Shown here: positions 23,408 through 32,574 of the stretch, one piece after another
Layout: each line of letters opens with the position of its first letter
Position numbering within the stretch: position 1 is the stretch's first letter
Assembly (NCBI RefSeq): GCF_947654275.1
Contig: NZ_CANTJS010000015.1
Location: 1 to 59,337, forward strand
Length of the DNA: 59,337 nt
DNA from: an uncultured Oscillibacter sp.
GTDB taxonomy: Bacteria > Bacillota > Clostridia > Oscillospirales > Oscillospiraceae
Direction: 5' to 3'
Position numbers and translations under genes: made by a program
Notes under the pieces: generated by a model
Told to the model about the DNA's origin: nothing
Seen by the model: only the letters and a program-made list of their open reading frames with translations
The model's database searches: none

Positions 23408-24295
23408 ATGAACTTTTTCCGCGGCACAGGGAAAACCGGCCCCTATTTTGAAGGCTGGTATTTCAAGCACCAGAACCGGCAGGGGCAGACTCTGGCGCTG
23501 ATTCCCGCCTTCCATATCGACAGGGAGGGACGCCGGACCGCCTCTCTTCAGGTCATTTCCGGCGGCAAATCGTGGTGGCTGGAGTACCCGGAGGCCCAGG
23601 TCTCCCGCCGGCCCCTTCAGGTGCAGGTTGGACAGTGCAGCTTTGGCAGCCGGGGCATGGAGCTCCATATCCGGCGGGAGGGCCTTTCCCTCCGGGGCGC
23701 CCTGGGATACGGTCCCCTTACCCCCCTGCGCTCCGACATCATGGGGCCCTTCCGGTTCTTCGCCGGGATGCAGTGCTCCCACGGCGTCATCAGCATGGGC
23801 CATTCCCTGAGCGGAACGCTGGAGCTGAACGGTGAGCGTCTGGATTTTACCGATGGAATCGGTTATATCGAGACGGACCGGGGCCGCTCCTTCCCCAGCA
23901 GATACCTGTGGACGCAGTGCGTCTGGGACGGGGCGGAGCAGGGCAGTCTGATGCTTGCCATTGCGACGATTCCCCTGCCTGTGGGCAGCTTCACCGGCTG
24001 TATCTGCTCCGTGCTGTACCAGGGCCGGGAATACCGCCTGGCCACCTACCGGGGGGCCCGTATCGAGGCCTGGTCCCCCTCCGGCGCGGCCATCCGTCAG
24101 GGAAAGTACCGCCTGGAAGCGGAGCTGCTGAACGAACAGCGCCAGCCCCTCCGGGCTCCGGTGGAGGGCCGCATGGAGCGCACCATACACGAGAGCCTCC
24201 GGGCGGAGGTGCGCTGCCGTTTCCGGCAGGGGGACCGTCTCCTGTTTCAGCACACGGAGCCCTGTGCCAGCTTTGAGTACTCCCAGGCGGACTGA
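23408..24295 (+). CDS. Tocopherol cyclase-like family protein
   Basis: A 295-aa protein that opens GKTGPYFEGWYFKHQNRQGQTLALIPAF. The YFEGWYFK motif and the following beta-rich, lipocalin-like layout (SWWLEYPEAQVS, GPFRFFAGMQCSHGVISMGHSLSGTLELNGE, GIGYIETDRGRSFPSRYLW) are typical of the tocopherol cyclase family, which in bacteria is widespread without tocopherol synthesis; a lipid or isoprenoid ligand is assumed but unproven. No signal peptide or membrane segment. The ATG at 23408 has GGGTGATG upstream, a weak ribosome site. Appears monocistronic. Confidence 0.85.
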   Translation: MNFFRGTGKTGPYFEGWYFKHQNRQGQTLALIPAFHIDREGRRTASLQVISGGKSWWLEYPEAQVSRRPLQVQVGQCSFGSRGMELHIRREGLSLRGALGYGPLTPLRSDIMGPFRFFAGMQCSHGVISMGHSLSGTLELNGERLDFTDGIGYIETDRGRSFPSRYLWTQCVWDGAEQGSLMLAIATIPLPVGSFTGCICSVLYQGREYRLATYRGARIEAWSPSGAAIRQGKYRLEAELLNEQRQPLRAPVEGRMERTIHESLRAEVRCRFRQGDRLLFQHTEPCASFEYSQAD

Positions 24296-24397
24296 CCGCC
24301 GCCGGAAAACCGCCGTCAGGGGCGGGGGCGCTTCGGCCAGCGGGCTGTTTTTGAGGGCCCGCCGGCCGGAGAGCGGAACGGGGGGCAGGCTCCGGAA

Positions 24398-25216
24398 TTA
24401 CCGGAACACCAGACTGCCGGTGGTCTTTCCCTCCATGACAAAGTCGTGGAACGTGCTTTGACTGATGACCGCGGCGTAACCGCCCTGATTCCAGTCGAAG
24501 CCGTACTTCTCTTCCAGCAGCTTCAGCGTCTCCCGCAGCTGGAGCATGGCGGCGACGCCGTGCTTGCAGGGATAGACGCAATAGCAGCCGCAGGTGAGGT
24601 TTTTAATCTCGCCGCTGCCGTAATCAAATTCCAGCTCATAGGCAGAGGTGCCCTCCACGATTCCCCGCCCGCAGCCCCCGTCCAGGCAGAGATAGACCAC
24701 CCGGTTCTCCATGAAATAGGCATGTCCCCGGTCCTCCATGGCGGCCCCGGCCTTCATCCCGCTGAGATCCTCCAGCCGGAAGCCCCGGCCGCCGCTGCCG
24801 GATACATAGACGTCGTCCTCCCTGTCAGGGGCCTTGAACCAGGTAATCACTTTTTCATAGGGGATGGTTCCGGGGTCAAAGGCCGCCAGATAGGAACCGG
24901 CCATATGGAGTTCGCCGGAGATATGGGTGTCCGCCATGGCGATCACCCGCTTGTAATCGGAGAGCCTGATTTTAAAGCTGTATTCCACATCTGTGACCTG
25001 ACCCCGCAGTCCCTCCAGCTTGCCGTCCACAAAGACGATGTCCCCCACATGGAGGTCGAACCGGTCGTTGTAGTAGGCGAGGTTCATGCCCCGCGCCGGA
25101 AAATAGACCTGTACCAGAGACTTTCTGGGCCCGGCAGTGGTGTTTTCAGAGACGGGCCGGACGCCGCTCCCGCCGTTTTCCTGACGCTCCGCCTCAAAAC
25201 CGATTTTCCTTTTCAT
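24398..25216 (-). CDS. SWIM zinc-finger domain protein
   Basis: A 272-aa protein. The central-to-C-terminal LTCGCYCVYPCKHGVAAML (about 205-223) matches the SWIM pattern CxCx(n)CxH, a zinc-binding module for DNA or protein contact. The N-terminal part (PARGMNLAYYNDRFDLHVGDIVFVDGKLEGLRGQV) is beta-rich and unassigned. AAAGGAGAATGAGGG precedes the ATG. It is the last gene of a minus-strand set with the VWA-peptidase (44 bp upstream) and MoxR ATPase. MoxR + VWA + SWIM genes co-occur in other bacteria (for example the YehL/YehP/YehQ type set), so a shared complex is likely. Confidence 0.85.
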   Translation of the reverse strand: MKRKIGFEAERQENGGSGVRPVSENTTAGPRKSLVQVYFPARGMNLAYYNDRFDLHVGDIVFVDGKLEGLRGQVTDVEYSFKIRLSDYKRVIAMADTHISGELHMAGSYLAAFDPGTIPYEKVITWFKAPDREDDVYVSGSGGRGFRLEDLSGMKAGAAMEDRGHAYFMENRVVYLCLDGGCGRGIVEGTSAYELEFDYGSGEIKNLTCGCYCVYPCKHGVAAMLQLRETLKLLEEKYGFDWNQGGYAAVISQSTFHDFVMEGKTTGSLVFR

Positions 25217-25260
25217 CCCTCATTCTCCTTTTTATAGAATTCCGACGCCTGTCCGGGCCC

Positions 25261-27045
25261 TCAGTCCCCCAGATAAAACACGGGGCCCTTGGGCGGGAAG
25301 GGCAGGCTTTTCCCCCGGGGTACCAGAAAGGCGTGGTCCCGGCCATAAAGGTTCAGCCGGTCGCACTCGCAGTCGGTGATAATCAGCAGAGGGGCCTCCC
25401 GGGGAAAATCCCGGGCCTGCTCCAGCAGCTCCACTCCGGGCTGGAGAACCGTCCCGCCCCGGCCCCGGACCCTGACGCTGCCGGCAATATCCGCCGCCTC
25501 CATATACCCCTGGTCATAGGGGGCGGCGTCGCAGAAGACCACCCGCACCCGGTTCACGTCCCGGGCGGCGCTGTAGCTGGCGATGGCCCCCAGGGCGGCG
25601 GCCAGCAGACTGCGGCTCATGGAGCCCGAGGTGTCCAGCAGCACGCCGAAGGTCCGCCCCGCCCGGGCCGCCTCCTCCACCCGCACCCGCCAGGAGGGCC
25701 GGGGGATGTCCGGGGTGGCCGTCTGCCTCCGGCTGAGGCGGGCATAGGTGCGGCGCTTCTCCAGAGGCTCAAAGCGCTCGTCGAACCACCGGGCCAGCTT
25801 CACATCCCATGGGATGGGCGGCTGGGACAGGGCCCGTATCTCCTCCACCAGACCCTCCGGAAGACAGCCCCGCCCGTGGACCTGGTGGTAGTCCAGCCCC
25901 CGCTGAATGGCGGAGCGGCACCAGGCGTCCAGGTCCACAAAGTCCCTGGACCCCTGCCAATCAGGGGGACCAAAGAGAATGTCCCGCCGGGCCATGCGCC
26001 TGTATTTGCGCAGGTTGGCCGCCAGCAGATCATAGACGCTCTCGGCGGACAGGCCGCTGAGCTCCGGGTCAAAGAGAAGCCCCTCGGGCATATGGCCCAC
26101 CTCCATGTCCCGGAGCCACTGGTTAATCACGTAGTCGCAGGCCGCGTTCCACAGCTCGGGGTCCCGCCTGCCCAAACGCTGCTCGTGGCACAGGGCGGCG
26201 TGGAGATACTCGTGGGCCAGAACGAAGCGCCATTCCTGCTCTGTGAGGCCGGCGGCCCGGTTGATGTAAATTTCCCGCATATGGACCGAGATGGCCGCAA
26301 TGGGAATGTCCATCCGCTGGACGGCCAGGGGGTCGTCCACCAGCCGGAAGCCCGCGGCCACGCCCCCCAGCAGGGGATAGCTGGACAGGAACCACTCCTG
26401 CGCCCGCTGAATGGGGCCCATTTTTTTGTGCTCCCCCGCCTGGGTCCGGACGCCTCCGGCGTAGTCCACCGCCGTCCGGAGGGCGTCCCGCAGGCTCTCG
26501 GCAAAAAGCTGCCTCCAGTCGGTGGGGCCGCTCCACCAGCGGCGGGCCTCCCCCCTCCAGACCATGTCCGCCCGGCCTCCGCTCATGGTGGAGAAGCGGA
26601 AATAGTCCGGGGTGTGGTGCTCCCTCAGCCAGCTGCAGAGGGCTTCCTCCTCCCGGGCGTTGGAGGGCGGGGTCCCGGCCAGCTCCCCCGGGGGCGCGCC
26701 GACGCGGAGGTCGGCCAGATACCGGACGGCCACACAGTCACAGGCGGCGTTCCAGAAAGGATCCCGCTCCCGGTCCTCCCGGATGTGGCCGAGGGCCAGG
26801 TGGAGCAGGCAGTGAGCCAGCACATAGGCCCACTCTGCCGGCGCGGCCCGGCGGCGGCTGTTGGCGTAGATATGCCCGTCGGAGGTCACCCAGGCCCAGT
26901 CCTCTTTCGCCATGGGGTAGCTGTCGTCAAAATGGAGGTCCGCCCGCTCCATCAGAGGGGACAGCACGGGATTCTGATTCACCAGCCCCCGCCCGGCCTG
27001 AAACGCCTCCAGGGCCGGGTTGACCTTCTTCTGTTTTCCCTTCAT
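25261..27045 (-). CDS. VWA-like metallopeptidase-fold protein (DUF2201), duplicated N-terminal unit
   Basis: A 594-aa partner of the MoxR ATPase. Two similar units occur in the first half: WAYVLAHCLLHLALGH...DPFWNAACDCVAVRYL (about 68-105) and WRFVLAHEYLHAALCHEQRL...DPELWNAACDYVINQWL (about 270-310). The second keeps HExxH (HEYLH, residues 278-282); the first reads HCLLH, without the Glu. The C-terminal VWA-like domain has a MIDAS start FGVLLDTSGSMS (Asp near 468) and later DCECDRL. This is the DUF2201 family. The ATG at 27045 is chosen because homology begins at MKGKQKK; it follows MoxR with a 7-bp gap. It may act as a MoxR-activated protease or a metal-dependent scaffold. Confidence 0.9.
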   Translation of the reverse strand: MKGKQKKVNPALEAFQAGRGLVNQNPVLSPLMERADLHFDDSYPMAKEDWAWVTSDGHIYANSRRRAAPAEWAYVLAHCLLHLALGHIREDRERDPFWNAACDCVAVRYLADLRVGAPPGELAGTPPSNAREEEALCSWLREHHTPDYFRFSTMSGGRADMVWRGEARRWWSGPTDWRQLFAESLRDALRTAVDYAGGVRTQAGEHKKMGPIQRAQEWFLSSYPLLGGVAAGFRLVDDPLAVQRMDIPIAAISVHMREIYINRAAGLTEQEWRFVLAHEYLHAALCHEQRLGRRDPELWNAACDYVINQWLRDMEVGHMPEGLLFDPELSGLSAESVYDLLAANLRKYRRMARRDILFGPPDWQGSRDFVDLDAWCRSAIQRGLDYHQVHGRGCLPEGLVEEIRALSQPPIPWDVKLARWFDERFEPLEKRRTYARLSRRQTATPDIPRPSWRVRVEEAARAGRTFGVLLDTSGSMSRSLLAAALGAIASYSAARDVNRVRVVFCDAAPYDQGYMEAADIAGSVRVRGRGGTVLQPGVELLEQARDFPREAPLLIITDCECDRLNLYGRDHAFLVPRGKSLPFPPKGPVFYLGD

Positions 27046-27052
27046 GCCGCCC

Positions 27053-28111
27053 TCACCCGTTGCGCTTGTCCGCCAGCCGGGGCAGGTCCCGGAAGAGCTC
27101 CACCACAAACCAGTCGGGCAGCTCTCTTCCGTCCTCTGGGGTCACCGCCATCCGGGCAATCTCCAGACTCAGGTCCGCCAGCTCGGTGAGCCGGTCCTTG
27201 GCCTGGAGAACCAGGGCGCGGCTGTCGCCGCTCAGCCTGCTCCGCTCAGGGGGCAGCTCCTTGACCAGCCGGGCCCGGAGGGACTGGGCCAGGAAGTAGA
27301 GCACGTCCCGTTCCTCCGGACCGGCGGGCCAGGGCTGTTCCCCGGAGAGAATTTTGTCCAGGGCATACTGGCTGCGCACCTGGCGGATGTAGGCCATGAA
27401 CTGGGTGGCGTGCTGGGGGCTGAGGGACCCCGCCGCCAGCACGCGCAGGGCCTCCTCCCCGATGTCCGGGCCATAGCTGCGGATGGCGTCGCTGAGCATA
27501 TGCCAGGACCGGGGCGTGGAAAAAGGCTCCTCGCTCTTGGGCGGCCTGGCCCACAGGTGGTCCGGACGGCTGGAAATGTAATCGTAAATGTAAGGATGAA
27601 TCCCGTTTTGGGCCGCCCACTCCAGCCACAGGCGGGGGCTGGCGGTGAGCTCCACATGAAACATCCGGTTTACCAGGGCGGAGGACATGGGCCGTGTGAT
27701 GGCGTTGTCCTGGGCCCGGTTTCCCGCCCCCACCACAATGGAGCCCTCGGGGAGGCAGTATTCCCCCACCCGCCGTTCATGGATGAGGGAGTAAAAGGCC
27801 TTCTGCACCTCTGTGGAACAGGCATTCAGCTCATCCAGAAAAAGGACGTAGGGCTCGCTCCGGGCAATGGTCCGGGGCGGGCAGAACCGGCTGAAGCCGT
27901 CCTGAATCTGGGGGACGCCGATGATGTCCTCCGGGGCCAGCTGGCTGCCCAGCAGGGAGACGCACTCCAGCCCCAGAGAGCTGGCGAACTCCTGCACAAT
28001 GGCGGATTTGCCGATGCCCGGCGCGCCCCAGATGAACACGGGCCGGATGAGGCCCACATTCAGCAGGACATCCAACAGCTGTTTTTGATTGACGGTCACG
28101 GTTAAATTCAT
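27053..28111 (-). CDS. MoxR family AAA+ ATPase
   Basis: A 352-aa AAA+ chaperone-like ATPase. Walker A GAPGIGKS (29-36), Walker B VLFLDELN, sensor 1 VVGAGN and the Arg-finger region NRMFHVEL are present. MoxR proteins work with VWA-domain partners to mature or activate target proteins. The gene is first in the MoxR, VWA-peptidase, SWIM order, with a 7-bp gap to the VWA gene. A long C-terminal helical domain (about 230-352) is typical of the family. Confidence 0.93.
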   Translation of the reverse strand: MNLTVTVNQKQLLDVLLNVGLIRPVFIWGAPGIGKSAIVQEFASSLGLECVSLLGSQLAPEDIIGVPQIQDGFSRFCPPRTIARSEPYVLFLDELNACSTEVQKAFYSLIHERRVGEYCLPEGSIVVGAGNRAQDNAITRPMSSALVNRMFHVELTASPRLWLEWAAQNGIHPYIYDYISSRPDHLWARPPKSEEPFSTPRSWHMLSDAIRSYGPDIGEEALRVLAAGSLSPQHATQFMAYIRQVRSQYALDKILSGEQPWPAGPEERDVLYFLAQSLRARLVKELPPERSRLSGDSRALVLQAKDRLTELADLSLEIARMAVTPEDGRELPDWFVVELFRDLPRLADKRNG

Positions 28112-28387
28112 CTGCGGCTCTCCATTTCTGACGGAATCGAAGCGTGTCCCTCTCCGGAATCAACCGTATTATACACCTGAATCCTCTCCCGCGCAACCGG
28201 CCCCGGTTCACATCCCGGGCATTCCGCCGGAATTTTCCGCGCCCCGTCCGCCTCTTCGCAGGTTCCGGACGCGGCGCTGTCCGGCGTCCTGTCCGTGAAG
28301 CGGACGCGTCAGAGGCCCGATTCTCTTCCCCCGGGCCGGCGGATGGACGGAACCGCGGGCTGCAAAAGCGCAGACAGGCGCAAAAGG

Positions 28388-28415
28388 AAGGGACGTCCCC
28401 GAAGAAACGTCCCTT
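28388..28415. terminator. Hairpin downstream of alr
   Basis: AAGGGACGT and ACGTCCCTT form a 9-bp stem around a 10-nt loop, flanked by TTTTCTG on the plus strand and TTCCTTTT on the minus strand. It most likely ends alr (stop at 28446). The rest of the 334-bp gap to the MoxR gene shows no gene. Confidence 0.7.
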
Positions 28416-28445
28416 TTCTGTTTCAGTAAACTCCGCCGGAGGGCT

Positions 28446-29606
28446 TCAGGTCCGCGGGAGGTAAATCCGGGGCACCCGGCCCCGCACGCCGCAGGTGATG
28501 GCGCTGGGCCCCAGTCCCAGCGGACCATACAGCCACCGGCAGGGGACTGCGCCGGGCCCCGTCCCGCCCAGAAGCACCACTTCGTCCCCCTCGGAGACCT
28601 CCGGAATCCGGGAGACGTCCGCCATGAACATGTCCATGCAGACCCGCCCCACCACGGGACAAATCTGCCCCCGGATGCTGACCCGGCCCAGGTTGGTCAG
28701 GGACCTTGGGTAGCCGTCGGCGTCGCCGGCGGAGATCACCGCCAGCTCCATGGGGTCCTCCGCCGCGGCCTGGCGGCCATAGCTGACAGGCGTTCCCGGG
28801 GAGACGGTACGCCGCTGGACCACCCGCGCCTTCCAGGTCATAACCGGCCGGAAGGAGGTCGGCCGCACCATGGCGCTGTCAGGGAGCAGCCCGTACAGAA
28901 CCGTCCCTACCCGGCACAGCTCCAGGGCGTACTCCGGCGTGTTGACGGCGGCGGGGGAATTGCAGCAGTGCCGCAGCCCCGGCGGAATGCCCGCCTTCTC
29001 CAGGGCCCGGCAGAAGGCAAGAAACCGGCTGAACTGCGTCCGGGTATAGTCCACGTCCTCCGGCGCGGAGCCGTAGGAGCTGGAAAAGTGGGTATAGATT
29101 CCCGTGACCTTCAGCGCGGGCGACCGGTACGCCGCCGCGGCCTCCGCTATGGCGGAGGAAAGCGCCTCGCCATAGCCGGAATACCCGATGCGGGTCATGC
29201 CGGTGTCCACCTTCAGGTGACAGGACACCTGCACGCCGGCGGCCCCGGCGCAGGCGGCCAGGGCTCTGGCATACCCGGGGGAAAGCAGCGTCTGCGTAAT
29301 GCCCCGCCGGGCCAGCAGCTCCGCCGCCTCCGGCGGCGTGAAGCCCAGAATCAGAATCTCCTGCCGGTTTCCGCTCTCCCGCAGCTCCAGGGCCTCGGAC
29401 AGACAGGCCACGCCGATCCAGTCCTCCGGCCAGGCCCCGTCCAGAACCCGGGCGGCGGACACCGCCCCGTGGCCATAGGCGTCCGCCTTTAAAATGTGCA
29501 TCAGGCGGCAGCCCCCGGGTATGAGCCCGTGGAGCGTACGGGCGTTTTCCAGCAGCGCGTCCAAATCAATTTCCGCCCAGCAGCGGCTGGTATTCAAATC
29601 CATCAT
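28446..29606 (-). CDS. alr: Alanine racemase
   Basis: PLP enzyme that makes D-alanine for peptidoglycan. The 386-aa protein has the N-terminal barrel with the PLP Lys in ILKADAYGHGAV (about residue 40), CHLKVDTGMTRIGY, HCCNSPAAV and the C-terminal beta domain with the second catalytic Tyr in PGTPVSYGRQ, then VGRVCMDMFMADVS. Length is normal. GGGAGG precedes the ATG. It stands alone on the minus strand between hairpins. Confidence 0.97.
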   Translation of the reverse strand: MMDLNTSRCWAEIDLDALLENARTLHGLIPGGCRLMHILKADAYGHGAVSAARVLDGAWPEDWIGVACLSEALELRESGNRQEILILGFTPPEAAELLARRGITQTLLSPGYARALAACAGAAGVQVSCHLKVDTGMTRIGYSGYGEALSSAIAEAAAAYRSPALKVTGIYTHFSSSYGSAPEDVDYTRTQFSRFLAFCRALEKAGIPPGLRHCCNSPAAVNTPEYALELCRVGTVLYGLLPDSAMVRPTSFRPVMTWKARVVQRRTVSPGTPVSYGRQAAAEDPMELAVISAGDADGYPRSLTNLGRVSIRGQICPVVGRVCMDMFMADVSRIPEVSEGDEVVLLGGTGPGAVPCRWLYGPLGLGPSAITCGVRGRVPRIYLPRT

Positions 29607-29755
29607 TGCACCTCCCGGCAGTTTTCAATTCCCATGCGCACAGGTCGAAGCGCGCTTCCACCATAGCCCGCCGCCTTCCGGAGGGCCTTCCCTCACCGGC
29701 GGAACTCTCCCCGTTCACCCATGGGTTCTCCCCGCAGAGGCGGCCCTGAAACGGA

Positions 29756-29789
29756 CAGTGCCGGCGGCCAAACCGGCCTGCCGGCACTG
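29756..29789 (-). terminator. Strong hairpin after the nhaC-like gene
   Basis: CAGTGCCGGC/GCCGGCACTG (10 bp) is extended by GGCC/GGCC around a short loop. It lies 30 bp beyond the stop at 29819. There is little T-run after it, so it may stabilise the 3' end rather than terminate by itself. Confidence 0.65.
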
Positions 29790-29818
29790 CCCCTGAACAA
29801 GAAGGGAGAGAGTGGTAA

Positions 29819-31186
29819 TTATTTTAAGATGACGTCGTGGGTCTCGGCGTCATACATGGGAATATTCTCCCGCTCCTCCCTGGTCTTCAGCAGACCAAAG
29901 ATAATGGTGCAAAGGGTGACTGCGGCGAGAATGAACACATAGTAGTTATGTCCCGCAATAGCGAAGGGGGAGAGCTCCGTCAGGCCGATGCAGAGGATGA
30001 TCTGACCGCCGTGGGGGATGACGCCCTGCACGATGCAGGAGAAGATGTCCAGCAGAGAGGCCACGCGCTTGGGGGCGATGTTGTGCTCCGCGGCCATTTC
30101 CCGCACCAGCGGCGCGGCCATGATGATGGCAATGGTGTTGTTTGCCAGAGCCAGGTCAAACACGGAGACCATGCCCGCCATGGACAGCTCCGCGCCCCGG
30201 CGGCTCTTGACGTTGCTGGTCATTTTCTCAACCATCCAGTCGATGCCGCCCAGATCCCGGACCGTGCCGGAAATGCCCCGCATCATCAGGGTCACAATGA
30301 CGATTTCGTACATGCCGGACATGCCGGACACCGCACCCTGAGCCATTTCCACAAAATTGATGCTGCCGGTGGCGATGCCGATAGCGCCCGCCACGCCGAC
30401 GCCCGCCAGCAGGAGGATGAACACGTTGCAGCCGGTCAGGGCCACCAGGAGAACGAAGATGTAGGGAATCACCTTGATGATGTCGTACTCGAAAACGCCC
30501 TCCAGCTGGCCGGAGCCGCTGGTCAGGGTCAGAATCACCATGGTAATCAGCGCGCTGACCGCCGCCAGCAGGCCGTTCATCTTGAACTTGTCCCGCATCT
30601 CGCAGCCCGCGCCCCGGGTGGCGGCGATGGTGGTGTCGGAAATCATGGAAAGATTGTCACCGAACATCGCGCCGCCCAGCACCGCCGCAATGGCTACGCC
30701 CATATTGATGCTGGAGCCCTCCGCCACGGCCACCGCAATGGGGCCCACGGCGGAAATGGTGCCCATGGAGGTGCCCATGGCAGTGGCGATGAAGGCGGAA
30801 ATGAGGAAGATGCCCGCCATCAGGAACTGCTGGGGAACCAGGGACAGGCCCAGGTTCGCCGTGGCCTCCACGCCGCCCATGGCCTTTGCCACGCCGGAGA
30901 AGGCGCCGGCCAGCAGGAAGACCATAATCATAATCATGGTGTCCGCGTTTGCCATGCCGTGGCAGTAGGCGTCCATGCGGTATTCAAGGTTCCGCTCTTT
31001 TCCGCCCATGCACAGGCAGACCAGCGTGCCAATCAGCAGGGCAAACACCCGGGAAATCTGCTTGAAGGAATCTCCGCCATAGCTCATACAGGCAAAAAAG
31101 ATGCCTGCGCCCAGGTAAATAGCCAGGAAGATCAGCAGGGGGGCAAAGGCTGAGAAGCCATACATTTTTTTGTTTTTGTTTTCCAT
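29819..31186 (-). CDS. NhaC-family Na+/H+ antiporter-like transporter
   Basis: A 455-aa protein with about 11-12 membrane segments. Family features include MGTSMGTISAVGPIAVAVA, GGAMFGDNLSMISDTTIAAT (the NhaC signature with charged residues in the membrane), and FDLALANNTIAIIMAAPL. NhaC members exchange Na+ for H+; a branch called MetT is predicted to import methionine. The gene follows a methionine-lyase-like gene by 131 bp on the same strand, with two hairpins between, so methionine or a related amino acid is a reasonable guess for its substrate (inference). GGGAG precedes the ATG at 31186. Confidence 0.9.
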   Translation of the reverse strand: MENKNKKMYGFSAFAPLLIFLAIYLGAGIFFACMSYGGDSFKQISRVFALLIGTLVCLCMGGKERNLEYRMDAYCHGMANADTMIMIMVFLLAGAFSGVAKAMGGVEATANLGLSLVPQQFLMAGIFLISAFIATAMGTSMGTISAVGPIAVAVAEGSSINMGVAIAAVLGGAMFGDNLSMISDTTIAATRGAGCEMRDKFKMNGLLAAVSALITMVILTLTSGSGQLEGVFEYDIIKVIPYIFVLLVALTGCNVFILLLAGVGVAGAIGIATGSINFVEMAQGAVSGMSGMYEIVIVTLMMRGISGTVRDLGGIDWMVEKMTSNVKSRRGAELSMAGMVSVFDLALANNTIAIIMAAPLVREMAAEHNIAPKRVASLLDIFSCIVQGVIPHGGQIILCIGLTELSPFAIAGHNYYVFILAAVTLCTIIFGLLKTREERENIPMYDAETHDVILK

Positions 31187-31254
31187 AATTGTCTCCCTAT
31201 TCACACAATATCGCTTGAACTCTCATTGGTCACATGGGTATTGCAAAGGGATTT

Positions 31255-31306
31255 GGCCTCTTCCCGCAGGGAAGAGGCCAAGGAGAGCGCTGCGCTCTCC
31301 TTGGCC
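31255..31306. terminator. Two overlapping hairpins between lyase-like and nhaC-like genes
   Basis: Hairpin A: GGCCTCTTCCC/GGGAAGAGGCC (31255-31279, 11 bp, GCA loop). Hairpin B: GGCCAAGGAGAGCGC/GCGCTCTCCTTGGCC (31276-31306, 15 bp). They share GGCC at 31276-31279, so both cannot form fully at once. No T-run follows on the minus strand. Confidence 0.75.
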
Positions 31307-31317
31307 CGAGGCCGCCG

Positions 31318-32541
31318 TTAAAGCGCGGCGAAGGCCTGCTCAAAGTCGTTGATGAGGTCCCTGGCGGATTCCAGACCCACGGAGAGGCGGATCAGTCCGT
31401 CGGTGATGCCCGCGGCCAGACGGGCCTCGGGGGAGACGCCGGCATGGGTCATGCTGGCGGGGTGCTCAATCAGGGTGTCGGGGTCGCCCAGAGACACGGC
31501 AATGGCGGGAATGGTCAGGCTGTTCAGCAGCTTTTTGCCGGCCTCAAAGCTGCTCAGGCCCTTGACGTCGTCCTTCAGCTCGAAGCTGAGAATTCCGCCG
31601 AACAGACCGTTCTCCATCTGTCTGCAGGCCAGCTCGTGACCGGGGTCGCTCTCCAGGCCGGGATAGTAGACATGCTTCACATAGGGGCTGCTCTCCAGAT
31701 ATCTGGCGACGGCCATGGCGTTGGCGCAGTGCCGCTCCATCCGCAGGGCCAGGGTCTTCATGCCCCGGAGGACCAGATAGCTGTTGAAGGGAGAGGGCGG
31801 GCAGCCGTTGATCTTGGTCATGCAGTTGTTGCGGACCAGGGCCATGTCGGCGGCGGAGCCCACCACAACGCCGCCCAGGGCATCCCCATGGCCGTTGATA
31901 TATTTGGTGATGGAGTGCAGAACAATGTCCGCGCCCAGCTTCAGGGCGTACTGGAGGGGAGGAGGCGCAAAGGTGCCGTCCACAACCACCCGGATGTCGG
32001 GGCCGGCCACGGCCTTCACCGCCGCGATGTCGGTAACCTTAATCATGGGGTTGTTGGGGGTCTCAAAATAAATCATTTTGGTATTGGGGCGGATGGCCGC
32101 CTTCAGGGCCTCCCGGTCGGCGGTGTCCACCCGGGAAATCTCCACGCCCAGCTCCGGCAGATTGGTGGTGCACACGAAATTGGTGCCGCCATAGACCGAG
32201 TCGTCAAAAATGGCGTGATCGCCGGGCTTCAGGAACGCCAGCACCACGGAGCCCACCGCGCCCATGCCGGAGGCCATGGCCACAGCGTCCTCGCCGCCCT
32301 CCATGCAGGCGCATTTAAGCTCAAAGGCCCGGGTGGTGGGGTTGCCGCTGCGGGAGTAGACCGGATGATAGCCGGGGACCTGCTTGGCAAACTTCGCCGC
32401 GCCGTCCTCCACCGTGTCGAAGCAGAAGGTGGACGTCTGGTAAATGGGCGTCGCCAGCGCGCCATAGGCGCTGTCGTGTTCCTGTCCCGCGTGGATAATC
32501 ATGGTCTCGAAGTCCACGGAGCTCATGTTGATTTTGCTCAT
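31318..32541 (-). CDS. Cys/Met-metabolism PLP enzyme, methionine gamma-lyase-like
   Basis: A 407-aa fold-type I PLP enzyme of the trans-sulfuration family (methionine gamma-lyase, cystathionine gamma-lyase or gamma-synthase). Landmarks: YSRSGNPTTRAFE, ASGMGAVGSVVLAFLKPGDH, ETPNNPMIKVTDI, VVVDGTFAPP, the PLP Lys in HSITKYINGHGDALGG and the C-terminal IRLSVGLES. The active-site loop reads VYGGT, where characterised methionine gamma-lyases usually have YGCT, so substrate preference is open. It is followed by the NhaC-like gene, has a TTGACA promoter, and carries an operator-like palindrome that is shared with the ilvC gene at 38281. It would release methanethiol or H2S, ammonia and 2-oxobutyrate. 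Confidence 0.88.
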   Translation of the reverse strand: MSKINMSSVDFETMIIHAGQEHDSAYGALATPIYQTSTFCFDTVEDGAAKFAKQVPGYHPVYSRSGNPTTRAFELKCACMEGGEDAVAMASGMGAVGSVVLAFLKPGDHAIFDDSVYGGTNFVCTTNLPELGVEISRVDTADREALKAAIRPNTKMIYFETPNNPMIKVTDIAAVKAVAGPDIRVVVDGTFAPPPLQYALKLGADIVLHSITKYINGHGDALGGVVVGSAADMALVRNNCMTKINGCPPSPFNSYLVLRGMKTLALRMERHCANAMAVARYLESSPYVKHVYYPGLESDPGHELACRQMENGLFGGILSFELKDDVKGLSSFEAGKKLLNSLTIPAIAVSLGDPDTLIEHPASMTHAGVSPEARLAAGITDGLIRLSVGLESARDLINDFEQAFAAL

Positions 32542-32574
32542 AGAAATTCCTCCCTTTTTTCAATTAAACTCATC

